From: Myxococcota bacterium
Lineage (GTDB): Bacteria > Myxococcota > Polyangia > GCA-2747355 > JAKLHH01
NCBI GenBank assembly: GCA_022710245.1
Contig: JAKLHH010000435.1
Location: forward strand, 1 to 6,632
DNA length: 6,632 nt
Reading direction: 5' to 3'
Below are positions 1-5,381 of this stretch, piece after piece. Position numbers and translations under genes: made by a program. The first letter of the stretch is position 1. Every line of letters begins with the position of its first letter. The notes below the pieces were generated by a model. That model was not told where the DNA came from, made no database searches, and worked only from the letters and a program-made list of their open reading frames with translations.

Positions 1-873
1 GAGGGCGGCGTGCCCGAGACCCAGGCGCTCCTCGCCGAGCGCTTCGACCACATCTTCTACACCGGCGGAGCGGTCGTCGGCCGCGTGGTGATGGAGGCGG
101 CGGCGCGCCACCTGACGCCGGTCACCCTCGAGCTCGGCGGCAAGAGCCCGTGTGTCGTCGACCGCGAGGCGGAGCTCGACGTCACCGCGCGGCGGCTGGC
201 CTGGGGGAAGTTCTTCAACGCCGGCCAGACCTGCGTCGCCCCCGACTACGTGCTCGTCGACCGCCGCCTCGAGGCGCCGCTCCTCCAGCGGCTCCGCGAG
301 ACGATCGTGCAGTTCTACGGCGAGGACCCTCGCCAGAGCCCCGACTACGCGCGCATCATCAACGAGCGGCACCTGCGCCGCCTCGCTGGCCTCCTCGGCG
401 CGGGCGAGCTCGTCGTTGGCGGCCAGCTCGACGCGGCGACGCGCTACCTCGCGCCGACCGTGCTCCGCGCGGTGCCGGCGGAGGCGCCGGTCATGGCCGA
501 GGAGATCTTCGGCCCCATCCTGCCCGTGCTGGCCGTGGAGTCGCTCGACGAGGCGATCGGGTTCATCAACGCGCGGCCGAAGCCGCTCGCGCTCTACGTG
601 TTCACGCGCGACCGCGAGGCAGCGCAGCGAGTCCTCGCGCGGACCAGCTCGGGCGGCGCGTGCATCAACGACACCATCTCGCACCTCACCATCCCCGAGC
701 TGCCCTTCGGCGGCGTCGGCGCGAGCGGGATGGGCGCCTACCACGGACGGGCGAGCTTCGAGACCTTCAGCCACCGCCGCGGCGTGCTCGAGCGCAGCAC
801 GGCCCTGGACGTGCCGCTCCGCTACCCGCCCTACGCCGAGGCCAGGCTCAGGTGGGCGAGACGGCTCGTCTGA
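1..873 (+). CDS. Class 3 aldehyde dehydrogenase, C-terminal part (5' end outside window)
   Basis: NAD(P)-dependent oxidation of an aldehyde to its carboxylic acid, probably cytoplasmic. The frame is open from base 1, so the GTG at position 10 is internal and 290 residues are visible. Class 3 enzymes are about 450-490 residues, so roughly 170-200 N-terminal residues are missing. The general-base Glu lies in VTLELGGKSP (codon 130-132) and the nucleophilic Cys in NAGQTCVAPDY (codon 232-234). These are 34 residues apart, as in ALDH3 enzymes. Further on are the EEIFGPILPV cofactor-site motif and the C-terminal IPELPFGGVGASGMG and SHRRGVL motifs, ending in the YPPY segment typical of ALDH3 and coniferyl-aldehyde dehydrogenases. 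There is no hydrophobic C-terminal anchor. The natural substrate cannot be read from the sequence; medium or long-chain or aromatic aldehydes are usual for the class. The next gene follows on the same strand after 62 bases. Confidence 0.96.
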   Translation, partial: EGGVPETQALLAERFDHIFYTGGAVVGRVVMEAAARHLTPVTLELGGKSPCVVDREAELDVTARRLAWGKFFNAGQTCVAPDYVLVDRRLEAPLLQRLRETIVQFYGEDPRQSPDYARIINERHLRRLAGLLGAGELVVGGQLDAATRYLAPTVLRAVPAEAPVMAEEIFGPILPVLAVESLDEAIGFINARPKPLALYVFTRDREAAQRVLARTSSGGACINDTISHLTIPELPFGGVGASGMGAYHGRASFETFSHRRGVLERSTALDVPLRYPPYAEARLRWARRLV

Positions 874-935
874 CGGCTCAGCAGCGGGTAGACTGTGGCG
901 TGCTCTCGGCCCCCTCGACCAGGGCGGTGATCTAG

Positions 936-1844
936 ATGGACCGGCTCGCCGAGCTCGCCCGCAAGCTCCTCGACGGCACCCTCGATCCGCGCGACGAGTC
1001 GGCCTGGGCGCCGCTCGCCGGGCGCGTGGCCAGCGAGCTCCAGGCGGAGGGCGGGGCCGACGCCGCGGCCCGCTTCTGGCGCGCCCTCGCCGATCGCTTC
1101 GCCGACGAGCTCGAGCCCCGCTGTGGCCCGCTGCCTCGCGGCCGCCTGCTGCTCGAGCAGGGTCGCGCCCTCGCCGGGGTGGACCTCGACCGCGCCGAGG
1201 TCTGCTTCGAGCGCGCGCTCGAGGCGGAGCGCGAGTGGGCGCTGACCCGCGGCCTGCCTCCGGCTCAGATCGCGCTCCTCGCGGGCGAGAGCACCGCCGC
1301 GGTGGCGCTCGCCATCCTCGAGCGGGTGCGTCGCTCGGCGCTGGGGGACCGCCTCGCGCAGGCCCGCTTCTGGACAGCGCTCTTCTCCGCGCCGCTGGGC
1401 GGGGCGCTCCAGGGCGAGCCCGTGCCGGTGCAGGCCGTGCGCGACTCGCTGCGCCGGCGCGCCTCGGGGCGGGTCGCCGGGCTGGTCGCGAGCCGCTACG
1501 AGGAGCTCGACCGCGCGGCCGTCGCCGGCCTGCCCTTCGCCACCGTCTGCTGCGCCGCCTCGATCGTCGAGGCGCTGCTCCTCGACCTGCACCTCGAGGC
1601 CGGCACGACGCGGGTCCGCGAGCGCGACCGCTCGCGCGAGGTGGGGCGAGCCTCGCTGCACAGCCTGCTCGACGAGGCCGAGCGCGGGCACCTGATCGGG
1701 CTCGAGCTGGCGGTGGCGTCGCGGGTGGTGGCCGGCTTCCGCGAGCGCCTCGGCGTGGGCAGCGAGCTCGAGCTGCGGCGCCCGCTCACACCGAGGGTGG
1801 CACGCGCGCTCCGCGGCCTGCTCGACCGCGCGCTCCTGGCCTGA
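936..1844 (+). CDS. Conserved-looking helical protein of unknown function, possible HEPN-like C-terminus
   Basis: A 302-residue protein I do not recognise as a named family. The start is well fixed: an in-frame TAG (933-935) abuts the ATG, and GGTGA at 926-930 can serve as ribosome binding site. No signal peptide or membrane segment is seen, so it is probably cytoplasmic. It is Ala/Leu/Arg-rich and almost wholly helical by eye. Residues about 70-100 (LLLEQGRALA, then AEVCFERALEAE) look like a TPR-type helix pair. Residues 105-160 carry LPPAQIALLAGEST and FWTALFSAPL. Residues about 205-300 have the helix order of HEPN/DUF4145-like domains: a SIVEALLLD helix, an SLLDEAERGHLI segment, an AGFRERLG helix where the usual motif is FRNxxHP, then RRPLTPRVARALRGLLDRAL. 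The catalytic R-x4-6-H is not present, so RNase activity is doubtful. The HEPN link is inference by pattern only. It may be co-transcribed with the aldehyde dehydrogenase; a TAGACT at 889-894 resembles a -10 box but has no matching -35. Confidence 0.82.
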   Translation: MDRLAELARKLLDGTLDPRDESAWAPLAGRVASELQAEGGADAAARFWRALADRFADELEPRCGPLPRGRLLLEQGRALAGVDLDRAEVCFERALEAEREWALTRGLPPAQIALLAGESTAAVALAILERVRRSALGDRLAQARFWTALFSAPLGGALQGEPVPVQAVRDSLRRRASGRVAGLVASRYEELDRAAVAGLPFATVCCAASIVEALLLDLHLEAGTTRVRERDRSREVGRASLHSLLDEAERGHLIGLELAVASRVVAGFRERLGVGSELELRRPLTPRVARALRGLLDRALLA

Positions 1845-1878
1845 GCTCCATCGCTCGACGGTCTCTGCGTGACCTGAC

Positions 1879-3297
1879 CTACTGCCCGTAGGGCTCGGCT
1901 GTCTCGAAGACCTCGACCAGGTCGATCGGCGCCGCGATCGGGGTCGAGCCCGCGGCGCCGCGCCCGCCTGCCACGAGGAAGCTCCCCGGACCGAGCCGGG
2001 CGGTGGCGAAGCCGGAGCGCGGCGCCAGCATCGGTGTGTCGCCGAGGTGCTTCAGCGTCTTGGCCTCCAGCACCTCGACCTTGCTCGCGAGCCCGCTGGC
2101 CAGCGCGCCGCCCACCACCAGCAGCTGCTTGCCCGCGCGCACGAGCGCGTGGTCGGCGCGACCCTCGGCGAGCGCGTCCAGCACCGGGGTGACCTGGAGC
2201 GTGACCGGATCGATGATCCAGCCGGCGCGGAGGAGCGCCCCCGACTCGTCGCGGCCGCCCACCACGGCGAAGCGCCCGTCGCCGAGGTCGGTGACCGCGC
2301 TGCCCGAGGCCGGGAAGCTGGCGCCCACGGGGAGCGCCTGGAAGCTCGAGGAGGTGGTGTAGTAGATCTCGAACGCCGGTCCGCCCGCGGGCTGGCCGCC
2401 GACGACGATCACGGTCCCCGTGCCGCTCGCCATCGCTGGACGCCGCCGCGCCGCGCGCGTGCGCGCCGGCAGCACCTCCAGCGTCGGATCACTGAGCGCG
2501 TCGCCCGGGGTGAGGCGGAGCGCGGTGTCGAGCGGCCCGGCCGGGCCCTCGCCGCCGGCGATCAAGTACGTGTCCGCGTCGAGCGAGGCGATGCCAGCGC
2601 CGCGCCGGCGATCGGGGGGCGCGAGCTTGTCGGCGATGGCCGTCCAGCCGCTCGAGTCCTCCCAGCGCAGGAGCTGCTCGGCGAAGCCTCCATCCTTCGC
2701 GCCGAGCGCGATGACCGCGCAGCTGCCGCCGCAGTCCGCGCCGACCGCGTCGACCCGCCCCTCGGGGAGCGCCGGCAGCGCGGTGAGCGTCTGCTGGAAG
2801 AAGTCGTAGAGCGCGGCCCCGGTGCCGGCGCGGTTGTCCTTGTCGGCGCCTCCCGCGACGAGGATCCCGCGCGAGGGCAGCAGCACCGCGACCAGGCGGT
2901 CGCCCGGCGAGGGCAGGCGCGTGCGCAGGGCGGCGAGCTCACCCGCGCGGCCGACCAGGACGGAGAGCTGGCGGTCGGTGGGCGTGAGCACCATCGGCGG
3001 GCTCTCGCCCCGCGCCACCAGCGAGCCTCCGCGGCTCCCCTCGAGGATCACCTCCCCGATGCCGCTCGCCACCTCGACCTTGAGCTCGACGCTGAAGGTC
3101 CCGGTGCTGGTCACGCTCGCGGTCGTCTCGGAGGCGGGCTCGGTGACCACCAGGCGGAGCTTGTCGACGCCGGTCAGGGGGTCGACGCCGTCGGTGGTCA
3201 CCACCCTGAGGTCGAGCAGCGGCGGGTCGCCGCAGCTGCCCGCGGCGAGCGCGAGGAGGCTGGCCAGCAGCCTCGCGGTCCGCGCCCTCCGGCTCAC
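1879..3297 (-). CDS. Kelch-like seven-repeat beta-propeller lipoprotein
   Basis: Predicted exported lipoprotein of 472 residues. The GTG start at 3297-3295 overlaps the proC TGA (3296-3294), with a purine-rich GAGAAG just before it. A longer open frame continues upstream to 4014 but is antisense-free overlap of proC in another frame, so it is rejected. Residues 1-22 form a lipoprotein signal: basic SRRARTAR, hydrophobic LLASLLALAAG, then SC with Cys22 as lipidation site. Residue -3 is Ala rather than the favoured Leu. Residues about 25-125 are a beta-rich domain. From about 130 come seven kelch-type motifs ending near residues 150, 200, 249, 301, 348, 397 and 445, such as GILVAGG, TYLIAGG, TVIVVGG, RFAVVGG and QLLVVGG. 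The second is degenerate (VIALGA) and carries a Cys189-x3-Cys193 pair that could form a disulfide. The fold suggests a seven-bladed propeller for surface binding. Ligand and role are unknown. No galactose-oxidase catalytic residues are evident. Confidence 0.92.
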   Translation of the reverse strand: MSRRARTARLLASLLALAAGSCGDPPLLDLRVVTTDGVDPLTGVDKLRLVVTEPASETTASVTSTGTFSVELKVEVASGIGEVILEGSRGGSLVARGESPPMVLTPTDRQLSVLVGRAGELAALRTRLPSPGDRLVAVLLPSRGILVAGGADKDNRAGTGAALYDFFQQTLTALPALPEGRVDAVGADCGGSCAVIALGAKDGGFAEQLLRWEDSSGWTAIADKLAPPDRRRGAGIASLDADTYLIAGGEGPAGPLDTALRLTPGDALSDPTLEVLPARTRAARRRPAMASGTGTVIVVGGQPAGGPAFEIYYTTSSSFQALPVGASFPASGSAVTDLGDGRFAVVGGRDESGALLRAGWIIDPVTLQVTPVLDALAEGRADHALVRAGKQLLVVGGALASGLASKVEVLEAKTLKHLGDTPMLAPRSGFATARLGPGSFLVAGGRGAAGSTPIAAPIDLVEVFETAEPYGQ

Positions 3298-4118
3298 TTC
3301 TTCTCGCCCTGACCCAGCTCGCGGCTCCGGTTCGTCGCCACCTCGACCGCGTTGATCAGGGTGGTGCGCAGGCCTCCCTGCTCCAGCTGGTGGACCGCCG
3401 CGATCGCGGTGCCGCCCGGCGAGCAGACCATGTCCTTCAGGCGCCCGGGGTGCTCCTGGGTCTCGATGGCCAGCTTGGCCGCCCCGAAGAGCGTCTGGCT
3501 GGCGAGCGCCATCGCGTCCCAGCGGCTGAGGCCGACCTTGACGCCCGCGTCGGAGAGCGCCTCGAGGATCATGAACACGTAGGCCGGGCCGCTCCCGGAG
3601 AGCCCGGTCACCGCGTCGAGCAGGCTCTCGTCGAGGATGACCGACATCCCGACGGAGTCGAAGATCCGCTTGGCCAGGTCGAGGTCCGTCTGCGTCGCCG
3701 CGGCGCCGCCGGCCAGCCCGGTCGCCCCCGCGCCGACGAGGCTGGCCACGTTCGGCATCGCCCGCACCACGTGCGCCCCCGCGCCCAGGCGCGACTCGAT
3801 GCCGCCGATGGACTTGCCGGCCGCGATGGAGATGACCGTGGCGCCCTGCTTCAGCGCTCGCGCGATCTCCTCGAGGACGCGGTCGAGGATCTGTGGCTTC
3901 ACGCAGAGCACGACGACGTCCGCGCCGGTCACGGCCTCGAGGTTGCTCGTGGTGACCCCGACGGCGTACGCCCTGGCGATCTTCTCGCGCTGCTTCTCGC
4001 GTGGCTCGCTGCAAATGATCTGCTTGGGCTCGAGGGCGCCGCAGTTGACGAGGCCGCGGATCAGCGCCTCCCCCATGTTGCCTGCCCCGACGAACGCGAC
4101 CTTGCCTGGAATCTGCAC
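3294..4118 (-). CDS. proC: Pyrroline-5-carboxylate reductase (proline biosynthesis)
   Basis: Catalyses the last step of proline synthesis, NAD(P)H-dependent reduction of 1-pyrroline-5-carboxylate to L-proline, in the cytoplasm. The 274 residues match the usual length of the family. The N-terminus has the Rossmann motif VAFVGAGNMGEAL (residues 8-19). LCVKPQ (71-76) and VRAMPNVA (118-125) are the standard NADPH-side motifs, GLSGSGPAY (172-180) is in the dimerisation and active-site region, and DMVCSPGGTAIA (229-240) is the family signature. All expected conserved residues appear intact. The start is GTG, not ATG; it is chosen because a perfect AGGAGG (4131-4126) lies 7 bases upstream. It is the middle gene of a probable operon: pilZ ends 82 bases upstream and the lipoprotein start overlaps its stop. 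ProC usually sits next to other genes (often yggS or yggT), so these neighbours are a local arrangement. Confidence 0.98.
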   Translation of the reverse strand: MQIPGKVAFVGAGNMGEALIRGLVNCGALEPKQIICSEPREKQREKIARAYAVGVTTSNLEAVTGADVVVLCVKPQILDRVLEEIARALKQGATVISIAAGKSIGGIESRLGAGAHVVRAMPNVASLVGAGATGLAGGAAATQTDLDLAKRIFDSVGMSVILDESLLDAVTGLSGSGPAYVFMILEALSDAGVKVGLSRWDAMALASQTLFGAAKLAIETQEHPGRLKDMVCSPGGTAIAAVHQLEQGGLRTTLINAVEVATNRSRELGQGEKK

Positions 4119-4125
4119 GGTGGAT

Positions 4126-4131
4126 CCTCCT
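4126..4131 (-). promoter_or_regulatory. Shine-Dalgarno site of proC
   Basis: AGGAGG on the - strand, 7 bases before the GTG at 4118. It is a full anti-16S match at optimal distance and decides the non-ATG start of proC. Confidence 0.85.
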
Positions 4132-4143
4132 CGGAAGAGAGGG

Positions 4144-4158
4144 GCGCGGGCCCCGCGC
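4144..4158 (-). other. GC-only inverted repeat in the pilZ-proC gap
   Basis: GCGCGGG and CCCGCGC flank one central base, giving a possible six-pair, all-GC hairpin with a three-base loop. It lies within the 82-base gap between the pilZ stop and the proC start and is followed, in transcript direction, by a C/T-rich run and then by the proC ribosome binding site. There is no U-tract, so it is not a classical terminator. It could stabilise the upstream message, attenuate transcription, or be a chance product of high GC content. A second, perfect 13-base palindrome (TGAGCC-A-GGCTCA, 4191-4203) overlaps the pilZ stop codon. Confidence 0.3.
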
Positions 4159-4200
4159 GTGTGCGCGGCGATGCGCGGCTGGACGTGAGGTGAGCCTGGC

Positions 4201-4602
4201 TCAGGCCTTCTGCATCAGCTTGGAGTAGGCGACCTCGCCGAGGTGCTTCTTCATCAGGCGCTCCACGGTGGACTCCACGCGGAGGCGATCCTCCTCGGAC
4301 TCGTAGAGGAACTGGATGCCCATCCCGGCGTCGGGCTTCTCCGGATCCTTGCCCGCGTCCTCCTCGGCGACGACCCACTTCACCTGCCCCCTGAGCGAGA
4401 GCGGCTCGAGCAGCTCGGGGACCCTCAGCTTGAAGACGAACTCGGTGCCGATCTCCAGCGGCTTCGGGGTGCGGATGAAGGTGCCGCCCTGCGAGATGTT
4501 CCGCGTGTAGTCGTGGAAGAAGGTGTTGAGCTTCTTGTACTCGACGTTCAGCTCGATGCTGGTGCGCGGGTAGCCGCGGCGATCAGCGCCGGTCTCTTCC
4601 AT
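4201..4602 (-). CDS. PilZ domain protein (probable c-di-GMP receptor)
   Basis: A 133-residue single-domain PilZ protein, resembling the paralogous family that is expanded in Myxococcus (TIGR02266-like). PilZ domains bind cyclic di-GMP and pass the signal to motility, polysaccharide or other outputs. The binding elements are present: R9-x3-R13 (RGYPR) and N35-x-S37-x2-G40 (NISQGG), with Asn in place of the more common Asp. Then come TPKPLEIGTEF, the LRGQVKWV strand, and GMGIQF (93-98), which is typical of this subfamily. The tail at 100-133 is an acidic helix with a Lys-rich end. A GTG at 4608 is in frame, but the GGAGG at 4613-4609 is 6 bases from the ATG at 4602 and directly abuts the GTG, so the ATG is preferred. 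It is first in a probable operon with proC and the kelch lipoprotein. No output domain is attached, so its partner is unknown. Confidence 0.94.
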   Translation of the reverse strand: MEETGADRRGYPRTSIELNVEYKKLNTFFHDYTRNISQGGTFIRTPKPLEIGTEFVFKLRVPELLEPLSLRGQVKWVVAEEDAGKDPEKPDAGMGIQFLYESEEDRLRVESTVERLMKKHLGEVAYSKLMQKA

Positions 4603-4608
4603 GCTCAC

Positions 4609-4613
4609 CCTCC
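4609..4613 (-). promoter_or_regulatory. Shine-Dalgarno site of pilZ gene
   Basis: GGAGG on the - strand, 6 bases before the ATG at 4602. It touches the alternative GTG at 4608 with no spacer and so excludes that start. It is immediately preceded by CCTCC (4618-4614), making a perfect 10-base palindrome with no loop. Confidence 0.75.
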
Positions 4614-4659
4614 GGAGGTTCGCTGCAGAGCTTCTGTGTTCGTTTGCCCTGGATTCTGG

Positions 4660-4689
4660 ACGTTAGCTCACGGTACTTGCTGCTGTCAA
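4660..4689 (-). promoter_or_regulatory. Probable sigma-70-type promoter of the pilZ-proC-lipoprotein operon
   Basis: On the - strand, a perfect -35 TTGACA (4689-4684), an 18-base spacer and a weak -10 TAACGT (4665-4660) that keeps the T1, A2 and T6 positions. Transcription would start near 4652 and leave a leader of about 50 bases. The box sits in one of the few less GC-rich patches of the window. The -35 match is seen directly; promoter activity is inferred. Confidence 0.5.
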
Positions 4690-4694
4690 TCAGT

Positions 4695-4726
4695 GGCCGA
4701 AGCGGCCGAACGCGAGCGAACGCGAG
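4695..4726. promoter_or_regulatory. Inverted repeat plus tandem 10-bp repeat upstream of the pilZ promoter (candidate operator)
   Basis: GGCCG-AAG-CGGCC (4695-4707) lies 5 bases outside the TTGACA box. It is followed by two perfect, adjacent copies of CGAACGCGAG (4707-4716 and 4717-4726). A 10-base period puts both copies on the same face of the helix, as in activator sites. No regulator can be named from the sequence. Confidence 0.35.
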
Positions 4727-4734
4727 GGGGCGGT

Positions 4735-4771
4735 GGCGCGGGCCGGCGCGGGCGGCGCGGGCGGCGCCGGT
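4735..4771 (+). repeat. GC-only 9-bp minisatellite
   Basis: Three perfect copies of GGCGCGGGC (4735-4743, 4745-4753, 4754-4762; one extra C after the first) and a fourth altered copy (4763-4771). Flanking runs of five G at 4726-4730 and 4776-4780, with GGG runs at 4740, 4750, 4759 and 4772, make the + strand a long-loop G-quadruplex candidate. It lies between the pilZ promoter region and the 3' end of the HNH remnant, outside any supported gene. Confidence 0.6.
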
Positions 4772-4819
4772 GGGCGGGGGTGGTCTCGGCCTCGGGATGA
4801 TCGCCAATGCACCGGGGAG

Positions 4820-5190
4820 TCAGCCGGCTCGTCGATGGCGGAGGAGGCTCTCGACGGCCCAGTCGTAGTCCATGGCCTCCCCTCGCCACCGCGTGAGCCC
4901 GGTCTGCGGGCCGAGGTCGAGCCCGAGCGCACGGCTGCGGCGAGCGAGCGCGTCGGCCGCCGGCGGGACCGGGCTCGCGGGGAGCGGCTGGCCGTCCGGT
5001 GCGAGGAAGCGCAGCGCCATGGGGGCACGCCCTTCGACCCGAAAGCCGCCCTCGTGCAGCGCCCAGTGGTGCGCCCTGCAAACGCGAAGGAGGTTCGGCA
5101 GCCGGGTCTCGCCGCCTCGCGCCCAGTGCTCCACGTGATGGACGCCCGACGCTTCGCGGACGGGCCTCCAGCGCCGCCTGGCGCGTCGAG
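4820..5190 (-). pseudogene. Decayed 3' remnant of a DUF222/HNH endonuclease gene
   Basis: The - strand encodes the C-terminal part of a DUF222-type HNH nuclease. The HNH core runs SGVHHVEHWARGGET, LPNLLRVCRAHHWALHEGGF, followed by the family's FLAPDGQPLPASPVPP linker and a closing MDYDWAVESLL, as in complete members. The only usable start in frame is a GTG at 5134, which would cut off the paired His just before it, and no ATG or GTG lies between there and the upstream in-frame stop (5248-5246). A short stretch resembling the family's segment before the HNH core (STRQAALEA, about 5189-5163) is in a different frame, joining near 5162. The usual zinc-binding CxxPGC-like block between the two is absent. 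I read this as a truncated gene with a frameshift or small deletion, lacking the N-terminal DUF222 domain. Complete family members are several hundred residues long. The HNH match is strong; the frameshift reading is inference. Confidence 0.72.
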
Positions 5191-5381
5191 AGGGCGCAGA
5201 CCGCAGCGAGGTCCAGACGCGAGGCGAGGTCGCTCGCCGAGGCTGTCAAGCAGAAAGTGCTCTCGAACAAAGAAACGATCGCTATGGATGCCGGATGCGC
5301 CGTGACGGCAGGTCGTGGTCCTCGCGGTCCCCTCGCGATCCCTCACGGTCCCCTCGCGGTCCAGGGTCAGGACTGCGCACC
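5191..5381. other. Intergenic stretch with AT-richer patch, no gene seen
   Basis: No reading frame here has family-like sequence. Bases about 5244-5290 are noticeably less GC-rich than the rest of the window and might be the old promoter region of the HNH gene. A perfect TTGACA occurs at 5249-5244 (- strand) but lacks a -10 partner. The 5317-5362 repeat fills the other end, just past the phosphoesterase stop codon. Confidence 0.5.
5317..5362. repeat. Imperfect 10/11-bp tandem repeat 3' of the phosphoesterase gene
   Basis: Successive units on the + strand: GGTCCTCGC (5317-5325), GGTCCCCTCGC (5326-5336), GATCCCTCAC (5337-5346), GGTCCCCTCGC (5347-5357), then a partial GGTCC (5358-5362). The second and fourth units are identical, so the array can also be read as a 21-base unit. 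It starts about 20 bases beyond the stop codon of the - strand phosphoesterase and might fold or act in the 3' end of that message, or be a simple minisatellite. Confidence 0.6.

Noticed and set aside
831..1691. Antisense 286-residue frame over the hypothetical gene
   Set aside because: Composition and lack of motifs fit a shadow frame; the + strand frame has a Shine-Dalgarno match and helical amphipathic sequence.
1845..1878. Possible bidirectional terminator between the convergent genes
   Set aside because: The best pairing (GGTC with GACC, 1860-1874) has only four base pairs and no T-run, so it is too weak to call.
152..1891. Long + strand open frame across the aldehyde dehydrogenase and the hypothetical gene
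   Set aside because: Its product is an Arg/Ala/Ser/Pro-rich shadow typical of high-GC DNA, while two real frames with recognisable or well-started proteins occupy the same bases.
3298..4014. N-terminal 239-residue extension of the kelch lipoprotein in one long open frame
   Set aside because: It overlaps proC in another frame, is Arg/Gly-rich with no family features, and the lipoprotein signal peptide begins exactly at the GTG at 3297.
4603..4608. GTG at 4608 as start of the PilZ protein
   Set aside because: It directly abuts the GGAGG box with no spacer, whereas the ATG at 4602 has a 6-base spacing.
5244..5249. TTGACA as a promoter of the HNH remnant
   Set aside because: No -10-like hexamer is found 16-18 bases downstream, so a lone six-base match is not enough.
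4603..5381. A CRISPR array, toxin-antitoxin pair or RNA gene in the gene-poor stretch
   Set aside because: The repeats are 9-11 bases with no spacers, no paired small frames with start signals are seen, and no tRNA-like or other known RNA fold is visible.
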